A stretch of DNA of 50,561 nucleotides from assembly GCA_964370205.1 (NCBI GenBank), contig CAYJIK010000007.1, positions 1 through 50,561 on the forward strand, read 5' to 3'. Source of the stretch: DAMCAP01 sp964370205 (lineage in GTDB: Bacteria > Bacillota > Clostridia > Oscillospirales > Ruminococcaceae). Each line of letters opens with the position of its first letter. Position 1 is the first letter of the stretch. Shown here piece after piece: positions 41,112 to 49,593 of this stretch. A program made the translations under genes and the position numbers. Under the pieces are notes generated by a model. It searched no databases and was not told the DNA's origin. It saw only the letters and a program-made list of their open reading frames with translations.

Positions 41112-42941
41112 ATGAAAAACAAAGAAAACAAACAAAATAAATTATCCACATTTATCAGTAGCAATAAGAAAAAGATATCAATGGTGTTAGGCGGCGCTGT
41201 TCTCACTGCCGCAACCGCAGGAGCATTTGTGTTCATCTTGCCGATGGTGCAAGCACAAAATTCACAGGATACACCTAATATGTCAAATGCGGGAAATCAG
41301 TATATGGAAGATTCGGTGGTAGTTGGTGACATAGTAGTAGGCGTTACCGAGATGGGTAGTGCATCTATGAATACATCAGAGGTCAGCGTAGACTTTTCCA
41401 CAACGATACTGGAAACGTACGTAAAGTCGGGACAGTACGTTGAAGAAGGTGACCTTCTGGCGCTGGTGGATGTATCTGCGGTTGAAGAGAGCTTAGCGGA
41501 TCTGTACGACGATTTGGAAGACGCTGTCCTAACACTGGAGCAGGAACTTCTCTCCGCTGAACTGGATAAGATGGACGCTGAACTAAACCTTAACGAAACG
41601 CTAAACACAGGCGAGAACGCTGAAAACCTGTATGAGCTTTCGATTATAGAACTGGAAAATGGACTATCACAGCTTGTGGACGATATCTACGAACTGCGTG
41701 ATAAGCAGGAAGAACTGGAAGACCAACTTGATTACGGCTTAGATAGTGATTACGGAATAGACGATTACGAGGACGCAATTGAATTACTGGACGCACAGAT
41801 AGTAGAACTTGAACTCCAGATAGCACATGCAGAGGAATGCTTGGCAGGAGATACTGAAAACGCTGATGATGGTGATGTGTCCGAAAACACTGACCCTGCG
41901 GACGAAGATGGTGCAGACCCTGCTGACGAAGGCGGTACAGACCCTGACGCCACTCCCGATGAAACTGATACAGAGAACACAGACGACGAGTGTACAAATC
42001 CGGACTATAGCCATGACCCGGACGCTCTCAAAGAGGAACTGGCTACTTTAAGTGCCACAAGAGCTGAAACACAGAAGAAATTAGACGATGCAGAGGACAG
42101 CTATTACGACGCTTACGAAAAGCTTGAAGAAGACTTGGAATCCACGCTGGATAGCTTGGAGGAGAAGTACAATTCACGTGATAATTACCTTATAACAATG
42201 GAAAGTAAGCAGATGGAAGCTGATGCCGATTATGCTACTAATCTTTATAATTATGAAAACGCCCAGACAGAATACGAAAACACATTAAGCAAGATAGACA
42301 GTGATATTGAAGCGCAACAGAAGAAGGTTTCAGATCTTCAAGAGGAGATAGCTGAACAACAGGCGCTTATGACCGACGGCAAGCTGCTTGCACCTTGTGA
42401 GGGGTATGTTATGAGCATTTACGATGCAGGGACAGACCGCAGTGCAGGCGCAGCGATAGCTACGCTGGGCGACAGTGGTGGTGTGGAAGTACTTGTGAGC
42501 ATAGCTCAGGAAGATATCGCCGATATAGAGATTGGCATGGACGTAAATGTGCTGTTTGATGCGTACGAGGACATTCCTGTTGCGGCTACAGTAGATAGTA
42601 TATCCATGACACCGTCAGGCGGTATGACCAGCACGATAAACTATGTGGTTTACATAATGGTGGATCTAGAGCAGTACCCCGACCTAGTGGTGTTTGACGG
42701 CATGACTGCTGATGTCACCTTTGTGCAAAAGCAGGTGAATGACGTGCTGATAGTTTCCAACAAGGTAGTAATAAACAACGATGGTAAGCAGTACGTTAAA
42801 AAGCTTGACGAGAGTGGTAATATTGTCGAAGTTGAGATAAAGACAGGTTTCTCAGATGGTTTTGACACTGAAGTAACTGAAGGCTTGGTAGAAGGCGATA
42901 TCGTAATACTCGAAAGTGCGGTGATGAGCGGTGCGGCTTAG
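41112..42941 (+). CDS. HlyD/MacA-type membrane fusion protein with an acidic insert
   Basis: Periplasmic-adaptor-like subunit of an ABC exporter, 609 residues, larger than usual. One helix at about residues 24-45 anchors it. A lipoyl/barrel-sandwich half (SGQYVEEGDLLALVD) leads into a long antiparallel coiled coil, then the second half (LAPCEGYVMSIYDAG) and the beta-barrel domain. Within the coiled coil is an Asp/Glu/Thr/Pro-rich insert bracketed by Cys243 and Cys294. The ATG at 41112 is used because GAAAGGGG precedes it at a 9-nt gap. Its stop overlaps the permease start. A TolC partner is absent, as expected in a monoderm. Confidence 0.9.
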   Translation: MKNKENKQNKLSTFISSNKKKISMVLGGAVLTAATAGAFVFILPMVQAQNSQDTPNMSNAGNQYMEDSVVVGDIVVGVTEMGSASMNTSEVSVDFSTTILETYVKSGQYVEEGDLLALVDVSAVEESLADLYDDLEDAVLTLEQELLSAELDKMDAELNLNETLNTGENAENLYELSIIELENGLSQLVDDIYELRDKQEELEDQLDYGLDSDYGIDDYEDAIELLDAQIVELELQIAHAEECLAGDTENADDGDVSENTDPADEDGADPADEGGTDPDATPDETDTENTDDECTNPDYSHDPDALKEELATLSATRAETQKKLDDAEDSYYDAYEKLEEDLESTLDSLEEKYNSRDNYLITMESKQMEADADYATNLYNYENAQTEYENTLSKIDSDIEAQQKKVSDLQEEIAEQQALMTDGKLLAPCEGYVMSIYDAGTDRSAGAAIATLGDSGGVEVLVSIAQEDIADIEIGMDVNVLFDAYEDIPVAATVDSISMTPSGGMTSTINYVVYIMVDLEQYPDLVVFDGMTADVTFVQKQVNDVLIVSNKVVINNDGKQYVKKLDESGNIVEVEIKTGFSDGFDTEVTEGLVEGDIVILESAVMSGAA

Positions 42942-44277
42942 TGAGATACTCAGGCTTGTATTAATAAACATACGGCAGAATAAGTTTAAAGTGTTCCTGA
43001 CCTCGCTCGGCATTATAGTCGGAGCGGCGACAATCGTTATGGTTATCGCCATAGGCGAGGGCGGCAAACAGGATGTGGCAGAACAATTCACCACACTAAA
43101 TGCAGGGACTATAACGGTTTCCACAGATGCCTCTGACCTCAGTATGATGATGGGTGGAGGAAACATAAGTGCGATGATGGGCGGTGGTATGCCATCAGGT
43201 GGTGGTATGCCGTCGAGTGGTGGTATGCCGTCAGGTGGTGGTGGTGGAGGCACCAGAGGTAGTTCCTCTTCCTCTATGTCAAGCTCACGTTTGCCCACTA
43301 CAAGCACTACCAGTCTAGACCAAGATAGTCTCGAAGAGATACTGTTCTTCGTCCCTAACATAGCAACGGGAGCAATCTCCGCAACAGTGGAAACAGCGGT
43401 ACTGGGCGGTGATCTGGAGGAATCGATAGAATACACAATCGTAGGTACTGAGAGTAGCTATCAATATATATCCAACCTCACGCCGGTTGTCGGTACGTTT
43501 ATCACCGATGATGAAGAGGAAAACGAAACACGATGCGTGGTACTGGGTTACGACGTAGCCATAGAGATTTTCGGCTCTGCATATGAAGCATATGACAGCA
43601 TGTTAGAAATAGATGGCAGAGCATACGTGGTAAACGGCGTACTACAGCGCATGGGAAGCGTGGTATCCGGCATAAACCCAGACAACTCTATATTCATGCC
43701 CTATTCCACAGCGGAAAAATACTTGCTGGAGCGTAACACTTCCCCAACAATATCGCTACTGGCATCGGATGTAGACTCGGTTCCGACAGTAATGGAAAAT
43801 ATAGAACTTGTGCTACAACAATCAAACCCGGGCGCAACGTTTGCGATTACTGATGCAGGTGCAACTATGGACGCTGCGATGGAGTCTGCTAACACACTGT
43901 CATTACTACTTTTAGCGGTTGCGGTAATAGTGTTTATAGTGGGTGGCATTGGTATTATGAATGTTTTGTTCGTGTCTGTTAAAGAGCGAACACGTGAAAT
44001 TGGTGTCCTTAAAGCGATAGGGACGAAAAAGCGTGATATACTCCTTTTATTCTTAACTGAAGCTAACATGATAGGTGTGATAGGTGGATTTTTTGGAGTG
44101 CTACTTAGCTTTTTGGCTGTTTACTTGATGCAGTACACCGATATAACAGTGGTTATGACAACAGAGTCGGTAGTGATGGCGTTTTTGTTTGCGATAGTTA
44201 CAGGGACACTGTTTGGTTTCTACCCTGCTTTAAAAGCGTCAGCACTTGTACCAATAGACGCGCTTAACAATGAATAA
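42931..44277 (+). CDS. MacB/FtsX-type ABC transporter permease with a Met/Gly-rich insert
   Basis: Membrane permease of 448 residues. The N-terminal helix carries FLTSLGIIVGAATIVMVIAIGEGG, the start of the MacB periplasmic-core family. The extracytoplasmic domain follows. At about residues 71-125 it holds a low-complexity insert with repeated Met, Gly, Pro and Ser (MMGGGMPSGGGMP and similar). Three C-terminal helices form the FtsX domain, with the ERTREIGVLKAIGTKKRDI loop. The GTG start overlaps the fusion-protein gene by 11 bp. Function as an extruder is by family; substrate unknown. Confidence 0.9.
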   Translation: MRLSEILRLVLINIRQNKFKVFLTSLGIIVGAATIVMVIAIGEGGKQDVAEQFTTLNAGTITVSTDASDLSMMMGGGNISAMMGGGMPSGGGMPSSGGMPSGGGGGGTRGSSSSSMSSSRLPTTSTTSLDQDSLEEILFFVPNIATGAISATVETAVLGGDLEESIEYTIVGTESSYQYISNLTPVVGTFITDDEEENETRCVVLGYDVAIEIFGSAYEAYDSMLEIDGRAYVVNGVLQRMGSVVSGINPDNSIFMPYSTAEKYLLERNTSPTISLLASDVDSVPTVMENIELVLQQSNPGATFAITDAGATMDAAMESANTLSLLLLAVAVIVFIVGGIGIMNVLFVSVKERTREIGVLKAIGTKKRDILLLFLTEANMIGVIGGFFGVLLSFLAVYLMQYTDITVVMTTESVVMAFLFAIVTGTLFGFYPALKASALVPIDALNNE

Positions 44278-44306
44278 ACGAATAAATATATTGGAGAATG
44301 ATTAAC

Positions 44307-45020
44307 ATGAAGAGATTTACTACGATAACATTAGCTGCGGCAGTATTGATGCTGTCCGCTTGTTCGACATCAACCGCAGGGACATCCACTGCTCCTACAT
44401 CGGCGGGGGCAGACAGCACAAGTTCCGGTGCGCCGTCGGGTCAGGGGCAATCTACTAGTAGGAATACCACCCAGACTGTGGGAATGGTGACCGAGGTATT
44501 CGGCAACATGATAACGATACAGGTCGGTGAAATGGTTGGCGGTGGTGGCATGGGTAGCCCAAGTGGTGGAGCTGTCGGCAGTGGCATGATGGGTGGCACG
44601 AGTGGAGCGGCGGTCGAAGGTGGCGGTAGAGCTACCTCCGGTTCGGCTATGGGCTCGTTATCCGAGGAAGAGCTTGCCGAGATGATGGCAGAACGCCAAG
44701 CCCAGGGCGGAACAGCACAGTCAGGTGGACAGATGCCCGAAGGCATGACCCCTCCTACAGGTACTGGCGACAGAACATCCGGCGGTGACAGGACAGCCGG
44801 GGGTACGATGCAAGGCGGTGGAATGATCATGTCAGGCGGTGACATGAGCGAACTTATCACACTGACTGATGAAACGAAAGAGTACACCATACCTGTAGGC
44901 ACGGCGGTGGTCAACATGGGGCAGGAGTTTACGTTTTCGCAGATAACAGAGGAAATGTACGTATCTATCACAGAAGATGAAGACGGAACAGTCCTGACAG
45001 TGAACGTGTTAACAGCATAG
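44307..45020 (+). CDS. Met/Gly-rich lipoprotein of the efflux locus
   Basis: I do not recognise a named family. The N-terminus is a lipoprotein signal (MKRFTTITLAAAVLMLSACS) with Cys at the lipobox LSAC. The body is Ser/Thr-rich, then Gly/Met-rich (GGGGMGSPSGG, GSGMMGGTSG, MQGGGMIMSGGDM). Flanking these are two ordered parts, VGMVTEVFGNMITIQVGEM and a C-terminal stretch with TIPVGTAVVNMG and TEDEDGTVLTVNV. It lies between permease and ATPase genes. ATG 44307 is preferred to 44298, since GGAG lies 10 nt before. Repeated Met could bind Cu(I)/Ag(I), but this is speculation. Confidence 0.8.
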   Translation: MKRFTTITLAAAVLMLSACSTSTAGTSTAPTSAGADSTSSGAPSGQGQSTSRNTTQTVGMVTEVFGNMITIQVGEMVGGGGMGSPSGGAVGSGMMGGTSGAAVEGGGRATSGSAMGSLSEEELAEMMAERQAQGGTAQSGGQMPEGMTPPTGTGDRTSGGDRTAGGTMQGGGMIMSGGDMSELITLTDETKEYTIPVGTAVVNMGQEFTFSQITEEMYVSITEDEDGTVLTVNVLTA

Positions 45021-45048
45021 TTTAGAACGTTTAGAAAGGCGAGATATC

Positions 45049-45711
45049 ATGATAACCATGGATAACATCGTTAAAACCTATAACACAGGTGGCGAAGAAT
45101 TAACTGTACTTAAATCGGTAAGTCTAACGGTGAATGAAGGTGAGTTTGTTGCGATACTGGGGCCTTCAGGGTCGGGCAAGTCAACGCTCATGAATATAAT
45201 AGGCTGTATGGACAGATGGGACAGCGGCGAATATTTTTTAGACGAAACCCCGATACACAAAAAACAAGGGGAAGCGCTCACAAAGGTGCGTAACGAAAAA
45301 ATAGGCTTCATATTCCAAAAATATCAGCTTATTCCTACCTACTCGGTGGCACAGAATGTTGTGATGCCGCTTGTAGCACGTGGTATGTCCCAGAGAAAGG
45401 CACTGGAGGCGTCTCGGGAAACACTTGACTTTTTAGGGTTGACCGAGAGGATAAAGCACCGTCCTTCAGAACTGTCAGGTGGGCAACAGCAGAGGGTTGC
45501 CATAGCAAGGGCACTGGTCGGGAAACCTTCACTACTCCTAGCAGACGAACCGACAGGCGCGCTGGACAGCAAGACAGGAGCAGATGTGCTGGAACTTTTC
45601 AAAGACCTACATACCATGGGTAACACCATAGTAATGATCACGCACGACGAAAACGTTGCTAAAAGCGCACAACGTGTCATACGAATTGTTGACGGGGACA
45701 TTGTGAATTAA
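45049..45711 (+). CDS. ABC transporter ATP-binding protein (MacB/LolD type)
   Basis: Cytoplasmic ATPase that powers the exporter, 220 residues, a normal length. Walker A is GPSGSGKST at residues 38-46. The Q loop, the signature LSGGQQQRVAIARAL and Walker B LLLADEPTGALD are intact, and the H-loop is MITHDENVA. Placement directly after the fusion protein, permease and lipoprotein indicates one operon. A strong terminator follows. Confidence 0.95.
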   Translation: MITMDNIVKTYNTGGEELTVLKSVSLTVNEGEFVAILGPSGSGKSTLMNIIGCMDRWDSGEYFLDETPIHKKQGEALTKVRNEKIGFIFQKYQLIPTYSVAQNVVMPLVARGMSQRKALEASRETLDFLGLTERIKHRPSELSGGQQQRVAIARALVGKPSLLLADEPTGALDSKTGADVLELFKDLHTMGNTIVMITHDENVAKSAQRVIRIVDGDIVN

Positions 45712-45725
45712 CGTAAAATAAAAAG

Positions 45726-45770
45726 CGGCAAAGAGCTTGTCCGATAGTCGGGCTACTCTTTGCCGTTTTT
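45726..45770. terminator. Bidirectional terminator between convergent genes
   Basis: CGGCAAAGAG (45726-45735) pairs with CTCTTTGCCG (45756-45765), enclosing a CCGA/TCGG hairpin. The T run follows on both strands (TTTTTATTG on plus, CTTTTTATTTT on minus), so it can end both the ABC operon and the aldo/keto reductase gene. Confidence 0.9.
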
Positions 45771-45783
45771 ATTGTTTTAATTG

Positions 45784-46932
45784 TTATGCTTCTTGTTTTG
45801 GTTTTGGCATCATCTCTTCGTGCGCCTGTCTAAGTCCTGCAGGGATATCTAAATTCTGCGGACACTTTGGCATACACACACCACATTCAATGCACTTTTC
45901 AGCGCCCTTACCACCGTTTACCACCATGCTTTCATATAGCCACTTTTGGTGGACAGGTAGCTTTTGCTCATTCCAGAACTTGAAGGTCTGAGGGATGTCC
46001 ACGCCCATGGGACATGGCATACAATAAGCGCAGGCAGTGCAGTTGATGTTCACAAACTTGCCCCACGCTTTTCTTGCAGCGTCGTAGTACTTCTCATCTT
46101 CGGGTGCTAGTATGCCGCTCTTTGCGTCTTTAAAGATTCTAAAGTCTTCCTCTAAGTGGGCGTCGTCGCCGATACCGCTTAGTATTACAGTGACTTCGGG
46201 TTGGTTATACAGCCACATAAACGCCTTTTCAGCATCGTTTTTATCACTGTTCCAGTCACCGAATGCCGCCTTTACTTCTTCGGGAACATTGTTAGCCAGC
46301 ATTCCACTGTGCAGTGACTCCATCGTGAGAACAGCCATACCTCTCTCAGCGGCGTACTTAACACCTTCTACGGTGGCTTGATTGTACTTATCGAAGTAGT
46401 TGTACTGAAGCATAACCACGTCACTCGGGAAGTTGTCCACCACCATTTTGAAGTGTTCGAAATTGTCATGGAAAGAGAAACCTATGTAGCTGACTTTGCC
46501 CTCTTTTTTCAGGTTCTGCATAAACTCGAGTGCACCATGCTCTACAGCTATGTCCCAGTTCGGTTTGGAAAGGTTGTGAAGCAGATACACGTCAATATGA
46601 TCTGTTTGCAGACGGCTCAGCTCTTCGTCAAAGAAGCGCTGCAGGTCTTCTTTGCACTTTACAGCCGCAATAGGCAGTTTTGTACAGATGATAACCTTCT
46701 CACGGTAACCGTCCTTAAAAGAGTAGCCAAGTATCTCCTCGCTACGACCGTATGAATGAGCCGTATCAAAGAAGTTTATACCACCGTCAATAGCTTTCCT
46801 GACCATAGCAATTGATGCCGGTACATCCACGACATCGTTGCCTTCATCGTCTTTAATTCTGGGCAGTCTCAGCGCACCCATACCAAATCGTGATACCATA
46901 GGGCCGCCTTTTACGAGTTCGACATATTGCAT
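45784..46932 (-). CDS. Aldo/keto reductase with C-terminal ferredoxin domain
   Basis: Cytoplasmic oxidoreductase of 382 residues. The TIM-barrel aldo/keto reductase part has FDTAHSYGRSEEILG with the catalytic Asp and Tyr, the Lys of ICTKLPI and the His of YLLHNLSK. The C-terminal part carries two ferredoxin-type cysteine runs, CTACAYCMPCP and CIECGVCMPKCP, suited to 4Fe-4S clusters, as in the clostridial putative oxidoreductase group. The start has GAAAGGCGGT upstream and a TTGTCT-17-TATAAT promoter at 47008-47036. The substrate is unknown. Confidence 0.93.
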   Translation of the reverse strand: MQYVELVKGGPMVSRFGMGALRLPRIKDDEGNDVVDVPASIAMVRKAIDGGINFFDTAHSYGRSEEILGYSFKDGYREKVIICTKLPIAAVKCKEDLQRFFDEELSRLQTDHIDVYLLHNLSKPNWDIAVEHGALEFMQNLKKEGKVSYIGFSFHDNFEHFKMVVDNFPSDVVMLQYNYFDKYNQATVEGVKYAAERGMAVLTMESLHSGMLANNVPEEVKAAFGDWNSDKNDAEKAFMWLYNQPEVTVILSGIGDDAHLEEDFRIFKDAKSGILAPEDEKYYDAARKAWGKFVNINCTACAYCMPCPMGVDIPQTFKFWNEQKLPVHQKWLYESMVVNGGKGAEKCIECGVCMPKCPQNLDIPAGLRQAHEEMMPKPKQEA

Positions 46933-47007
46933 AGTGTTTACCGCCTTTCAAATAAATTGTGATAGTGTGAATGAAAAACAATTCCTCAGTGTCAGCTGAT
47001 TACATTC

Positions 47008-47036
47008 ATTATAATACAAATGTAGACAAAAGACAA
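47008..47036 (-). promoter_or_regulatory. Promoter of the aldo/keto reductase gene
   Basis: Read on the minus strand, TTGTCT (47036-47031), a 17-bp spacer and TATAAT (47013-47008) lie about 75 bp before the start. Confidence 0.72.
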
Positions 47037-47054
47037 TGCAAAGAGAGAAAAACG

Positions 47055-47471
47055 TTAAAACGTATGCGTCTTCAGCGTTTCTTTTAGTTTTAGAACATTT
47101 TCGTGAATGGTCTTTATTATCTGCTTGAAGGTGTCGTCATCCTTGCCACTTGGGTCGTCCAGATTCCAGTCTTCCGAGTACTTGTAAGGGAGTGTTGGGC
47201 AGCTGACATCACACCCCATAAATATCGCTACGTCAGGTTCAGGTATATCCAGTACAGTTTTGTTAAACTGCGTAGCTTCCATGTCGATATGGTAAATCTC
47301 TTTTATTATTCGTACAGCATCGGGGTTTATGTGGTCTTTAATGATAGTGCCTGCGGAGTAGCTTTCAAAAGAATCAGAGGCGAGCAGTTTGCCTAAGGCC
47401 TCGGACATCTGACTGCGACAGGAGTTGTGGTTACAGATAAATGCTACTTTTGGTTTCTTTATATCGCTCAT
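47055..47471 (-). CDS. ArsC-like low-molecular-weight phosphatase-fold arsenate reductase
   Basis: A 138-residue protein of the low-molecular-weight tyrosine phosphatase fold. The P-loop is CNHNSCRS (Cys13 to Arg19, CX5R). The general-acid region has DDPSGKDDD. A second cysteine pair, Cys87 and Cys91 (MGCDVSCP), is placed as in thioredoxin-coupled arsenate reductases of anaerobes. Protein tyrosine phosphatase activity is the alternative. No arsB, arsR or acr3 is adjacent, and it has its own promoter. Confidence 0.85.
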   Translation of the reverse strand: MSDIKKPKVAFICNHNSCRSQMSEALGKLLASDSFESYSAGTIIKDHINPDAVRIIKEIYHIDMEATQFNKTVLDIPEPDVAIFMGCDVSCPTLPYKYSEDWNLDDPSGKDDDTFKQIIKTIHENVLKLKETLKTHTF

Positions 47472-47535
47472 TTAGAGTACCTGCACTTTCATTTTCTTTG
47501 CACTTTGCTTTACATCAATATTATTTGATGTGTGT

Positions 47536-47564
47536 ATTGTACGGCATTTTTTAGGAATTGTCAA
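47536..47564 (-). promoter_or_regulatory. Promoter of the arsC-like gene
   Basis: Read on the minus strand, TTGACA (47564-47559), a 17-bp spacer and TACAAT (47541-47536) lie about 65 bp before the start codon. Confidence 0.78.
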
Positions 47565-47611
47565 GCACTATGTTGAGAGTGGGGATGTAGTGGTTAATAA
47601 AGTCGCATGCC

Positions 47612-47645
47612 AAAAAAATGAGGGTAAACCCATTAGGTTTACCCT
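47612..47645 (-). terminator. Terminator after the split ThrE genes
   Basis: AGGGTAAACC (47621-47630) pairs perfectly with GGTTTACCCT (47636-47645) over a 5-nt loop. On the minus strand the stem is followed by a run of seven T. Confidence 0.92.
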
Positions 47646-47743
47646 GCACGTTGCGTAATGCTGTTGGCCTGCAATTTTGCATCTATTTATATACCATGAT
47701 GCAAATTTCAAAGCAACTTATAATAGCTCAGCGTTACACTATG

Positions 47744-48202
47744 TTACGCTTTCAAACGCTTCATTATCGCCAGATACCCCCAAAACAGGTAGGTGAAGCC
47801 AAGAAAACCTATTGCCGCTCCTGTGGCTATCCCGAGTGCGGACAGGGCGGTTTCGGTGCCTTTGGCGTAGAATTCCGCGGTGTCCCTCGATACCAGTGCG
47901 GACATTGTGTAGTATAAACTGCCTCCCGGTAGAAGCGGTATTATACTGCTGATGAGGAAAATATTCGCAGGCGCTTTTGCTATTCTGGCTATCACTTCTG
48001 AATAAACCGCAACGGTGAGCGACGCTATGAAGTAAGAGACGAAAATTTCCTCAGTGTTGTAAAAAATAAGCAGATAAACCGCCCACGAAAGGCCACCGCC
48101 TATAGATATAGCAAACAACCGCTCACGTTTGACATTGAAAATCATGGAAAAGCCAAGTGTACCCATAACAGCGGTGGCAAGTTCAGTAGCAATCCCTATC
48201 AT
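47744..48202 (-). CDS. Threonine/serine exporter, ThrE_2 half (DUF3815)
   Basis: A 152-residue membrane protein with four or five helices and the LPGGSLYYTMSALV motif of the C-terminal half of ThrE exporters. It overlaps the N-terminal half gene by 4 bp (ATGA), so the two are translationally coupled and form a split exporter. In the family the pair exports threonine, serine or small carboxylates; the substrate here is not proven. Confidence 0.9.
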   Translation of the reverse strand: MIGIATELATAVMGTLGFSMIFNVKRERLFAISIGGGLSWAVYLLIFYNTEEIFVSYFIASLTVAVYSEVIARIAKAPANIFLISSIIPLLPGGSLYYTMSALVSRDTAEFYAKGTETALSALGIATGAAIGFLGFTYLFWGYLAIMKRLKA

Positions 48203-48966
48203 ACAAGCCCTCCCCCGAACATTAAGATGGACACGCCTGTCCCCGCCGCTATTGACACGGCAATAAGCGAGCCTTCGATTATACGAAAAAGTCCTGAAAT
48301 GATGTCACGGTTAAACATGTCACGGACGCCGTTCATAAGTGAAAGTGCAGGGATAAACAGCATGACTGTGCCGATTATAACCATAGCGGTATTGTTGGCA
48401 AAGCCTATTTTTACAGAGAAAATAGCAAGACTACAGGTGATAATGTTCATAATGAGGACGAAGAATAGATAATTTATCTTCTTTACCACAGGTATCTTCT
48501 TGACTAAAAACACAAGGACACCGATGAGTGATGCCGCCAGCGCGTCAAGCAGAGTGCCGCCGAAAAACAGTGTAAACCCAACTACAGCCAGAATGTGACC
48601 TGTTAACATATAGATGTCTGATGTGCCTTTAAGCAGTATGTTGTCCACCTTTTCCAGTATCTCTTCGGGGGACAGCTGAACAGTGCAGATTCGCCGAGAA
48701 AGTCCGTTCAGCTCTTCCATAAGAGCAAAGTTGTTACCTAACTGCCCTACTCTGGCAGACTGTGTGAAGTACTCACCGTCTGAGGTCTTTATCGTCACCA
48801 CAATGAGTGATGAACTGGCATACACCTCCGACTCGACAAACTGGTACGCTCTCAATATTCGAGTGAGTGAGTCTTCCACTCTCCACATTTCAGCACCACT
48901 TTGTATCAGTCCTCGTGCCAGTGTTATAATAGCTTCCAAAAACTTGTTATGTTCTGTTGTTACCAT
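48199..48966 (-). CDS. Threonine/serine exporter, ThrE_1 half (DUF1212)
   Basis: The larger half of the split ThrE exporter, 255 residues. A soluble N-terminal domain (ARGLIQSGAEMWRVEDSLTRIL, with the conserved Gly-Ala-Glu) precedes about five transmembrane helices, including PALSLMNGVRDMFNRDIISG, a family hallmark. ATG 48966 is used because GAGGTG lies 6 nt upstream. It overlaps the ThrE_2 gene by 4 bp and follows the 49010 gene by about 40 bp. Confidence 0.92.
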   Translation of the reverse strand: MVTTEHNKFLEAIITLARGLIQSGAEMWRVEDSLTRILRAYQFVESEVYASSSLIVVTIKTSDGEYFTQSARVGQLGNNFALMEELNGLSRRICTVQLSPEEILEKVDNILLKGTSDIYMLTGHILAVVGFTLFFGGTLLDALAASLIGVLVFLVKKIPVVKKINYLFFVLIMNIITCSLAIFSVKIGFANNTAMVIIGTVMLFIPALSLMNGVRDMFNRDIISGLFRIIEGSLIAVSIAAGTGVSILMFGGGLV

Positions 48967-49009
48967 CAATAATCACCTCGAAAACGTAGATATAACTTGA
49001 TAAAACAAG

Positions 49010-49273
49010 CTAGAACTTTATCTTTTTAGTAATGAGCATGTAGACCACCACTACAGCACCGCCTACAATTATCCAGCCGGAGTATGCGATAAGGAAGCTC
49101 ACAAGCCCCAATACTCCGCATACAACGCCGCCAATGAAGCAGACATTTGTCAGCGTGGTGACGCTGAACGGTGGTGTCCCTTTAAACAAACCGTTAAGCA
49201 TCTTTGCACCGCCCGGTGTTCTCACATAAAACCCGAGTGCAAACAAAACTATCCCCGATAAAATATATACCAT
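49010..49273 (-). CDS. Small membrane protein, function unknown
   Basis: An 87-residue unrecognised protein with three hydrophobic helices: an N-terminal one (VYILSGIVLFALGFYV), one at about residues 42-62, and one at about 66-80, ending in a basic KKIKF tail. A Gly/Pro loop (RTPGGAKMLNGLFKGTPP) joins the first two. GAAAGGAATTGG precedes the start. It shares a direction and short spacing with the ThrE pair, so it may belong to their operon. It is preceded by a CRP-like dyad. Confidence 0.75.
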   Translation of the reverse strand: MVYILSGIVLFALGFYVRTPGGAKMLNGLFKGTPPFSVTTLTNVCFIGGVVCGVLGLVSFLIAYSGWIIVGGAVVVVYMLITKKIKF

Positions 49274-49299
49274 AATAATACCAATTCCTTTCTGAATGT

Positions 49300-49321
49300 T
49301 TATGTGGATTTTGTCACATAA
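49300..49321 (-). promoter_or_regulatory. CRP/FNR-like dyad upstream of the 49010 gene
   Basis: TTATGTG (49300-49306) and CACATAA (49315-49321) form a perfect 7-bp dyad with an 8-bp centre. The core TGTGG-N6-TCACA differs from the CRP consensus TGTGA-N6-TCACA at one base. It lies 27-48 bp upstream of the minus-strand start. Confidence 0.45.
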
Positions 49322-49564
49322 GTTTTTGAGATAAAAAGAATTTTAGCGGTACAAAAACCACAAAGCTGCTGTGGGAAAACATATTTTAAACTATACCACC
49401 AAAAATGTATACAGATAGAAAAAGACTACCTGCATTTACGTTTTTTATTTTAGCACAAAATTTCGACAGTAACAAGGGGTAACCGACAGATACCGCAAAA
49501 GTTTTATGTCGTTTTGTGGGAGTAAGTTTATAAAAAAACAGTAGGTAAGTTACTGCGATACTAT

Positions 49565-49593
49565 TTGACCACATTACGGAAATATGATATTAT
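49565..49593 (+). promoter_or_regulatory. Extended -10 promoter of the trans-sulfuration gene
   Basis: TTGACC (49565-49570), a 17-bp spacer and TATTAT (49588-49593) with TG at 49585-49586 lie about 70 bp before the start codon. Confidence 0.62.

Noticed and set aside
47618..47917. 99-residue plus-strand frame over the ThrE_2 gene end
   Set aside because: It begins in a terminator stem and is antisense to the split ThrE gene.
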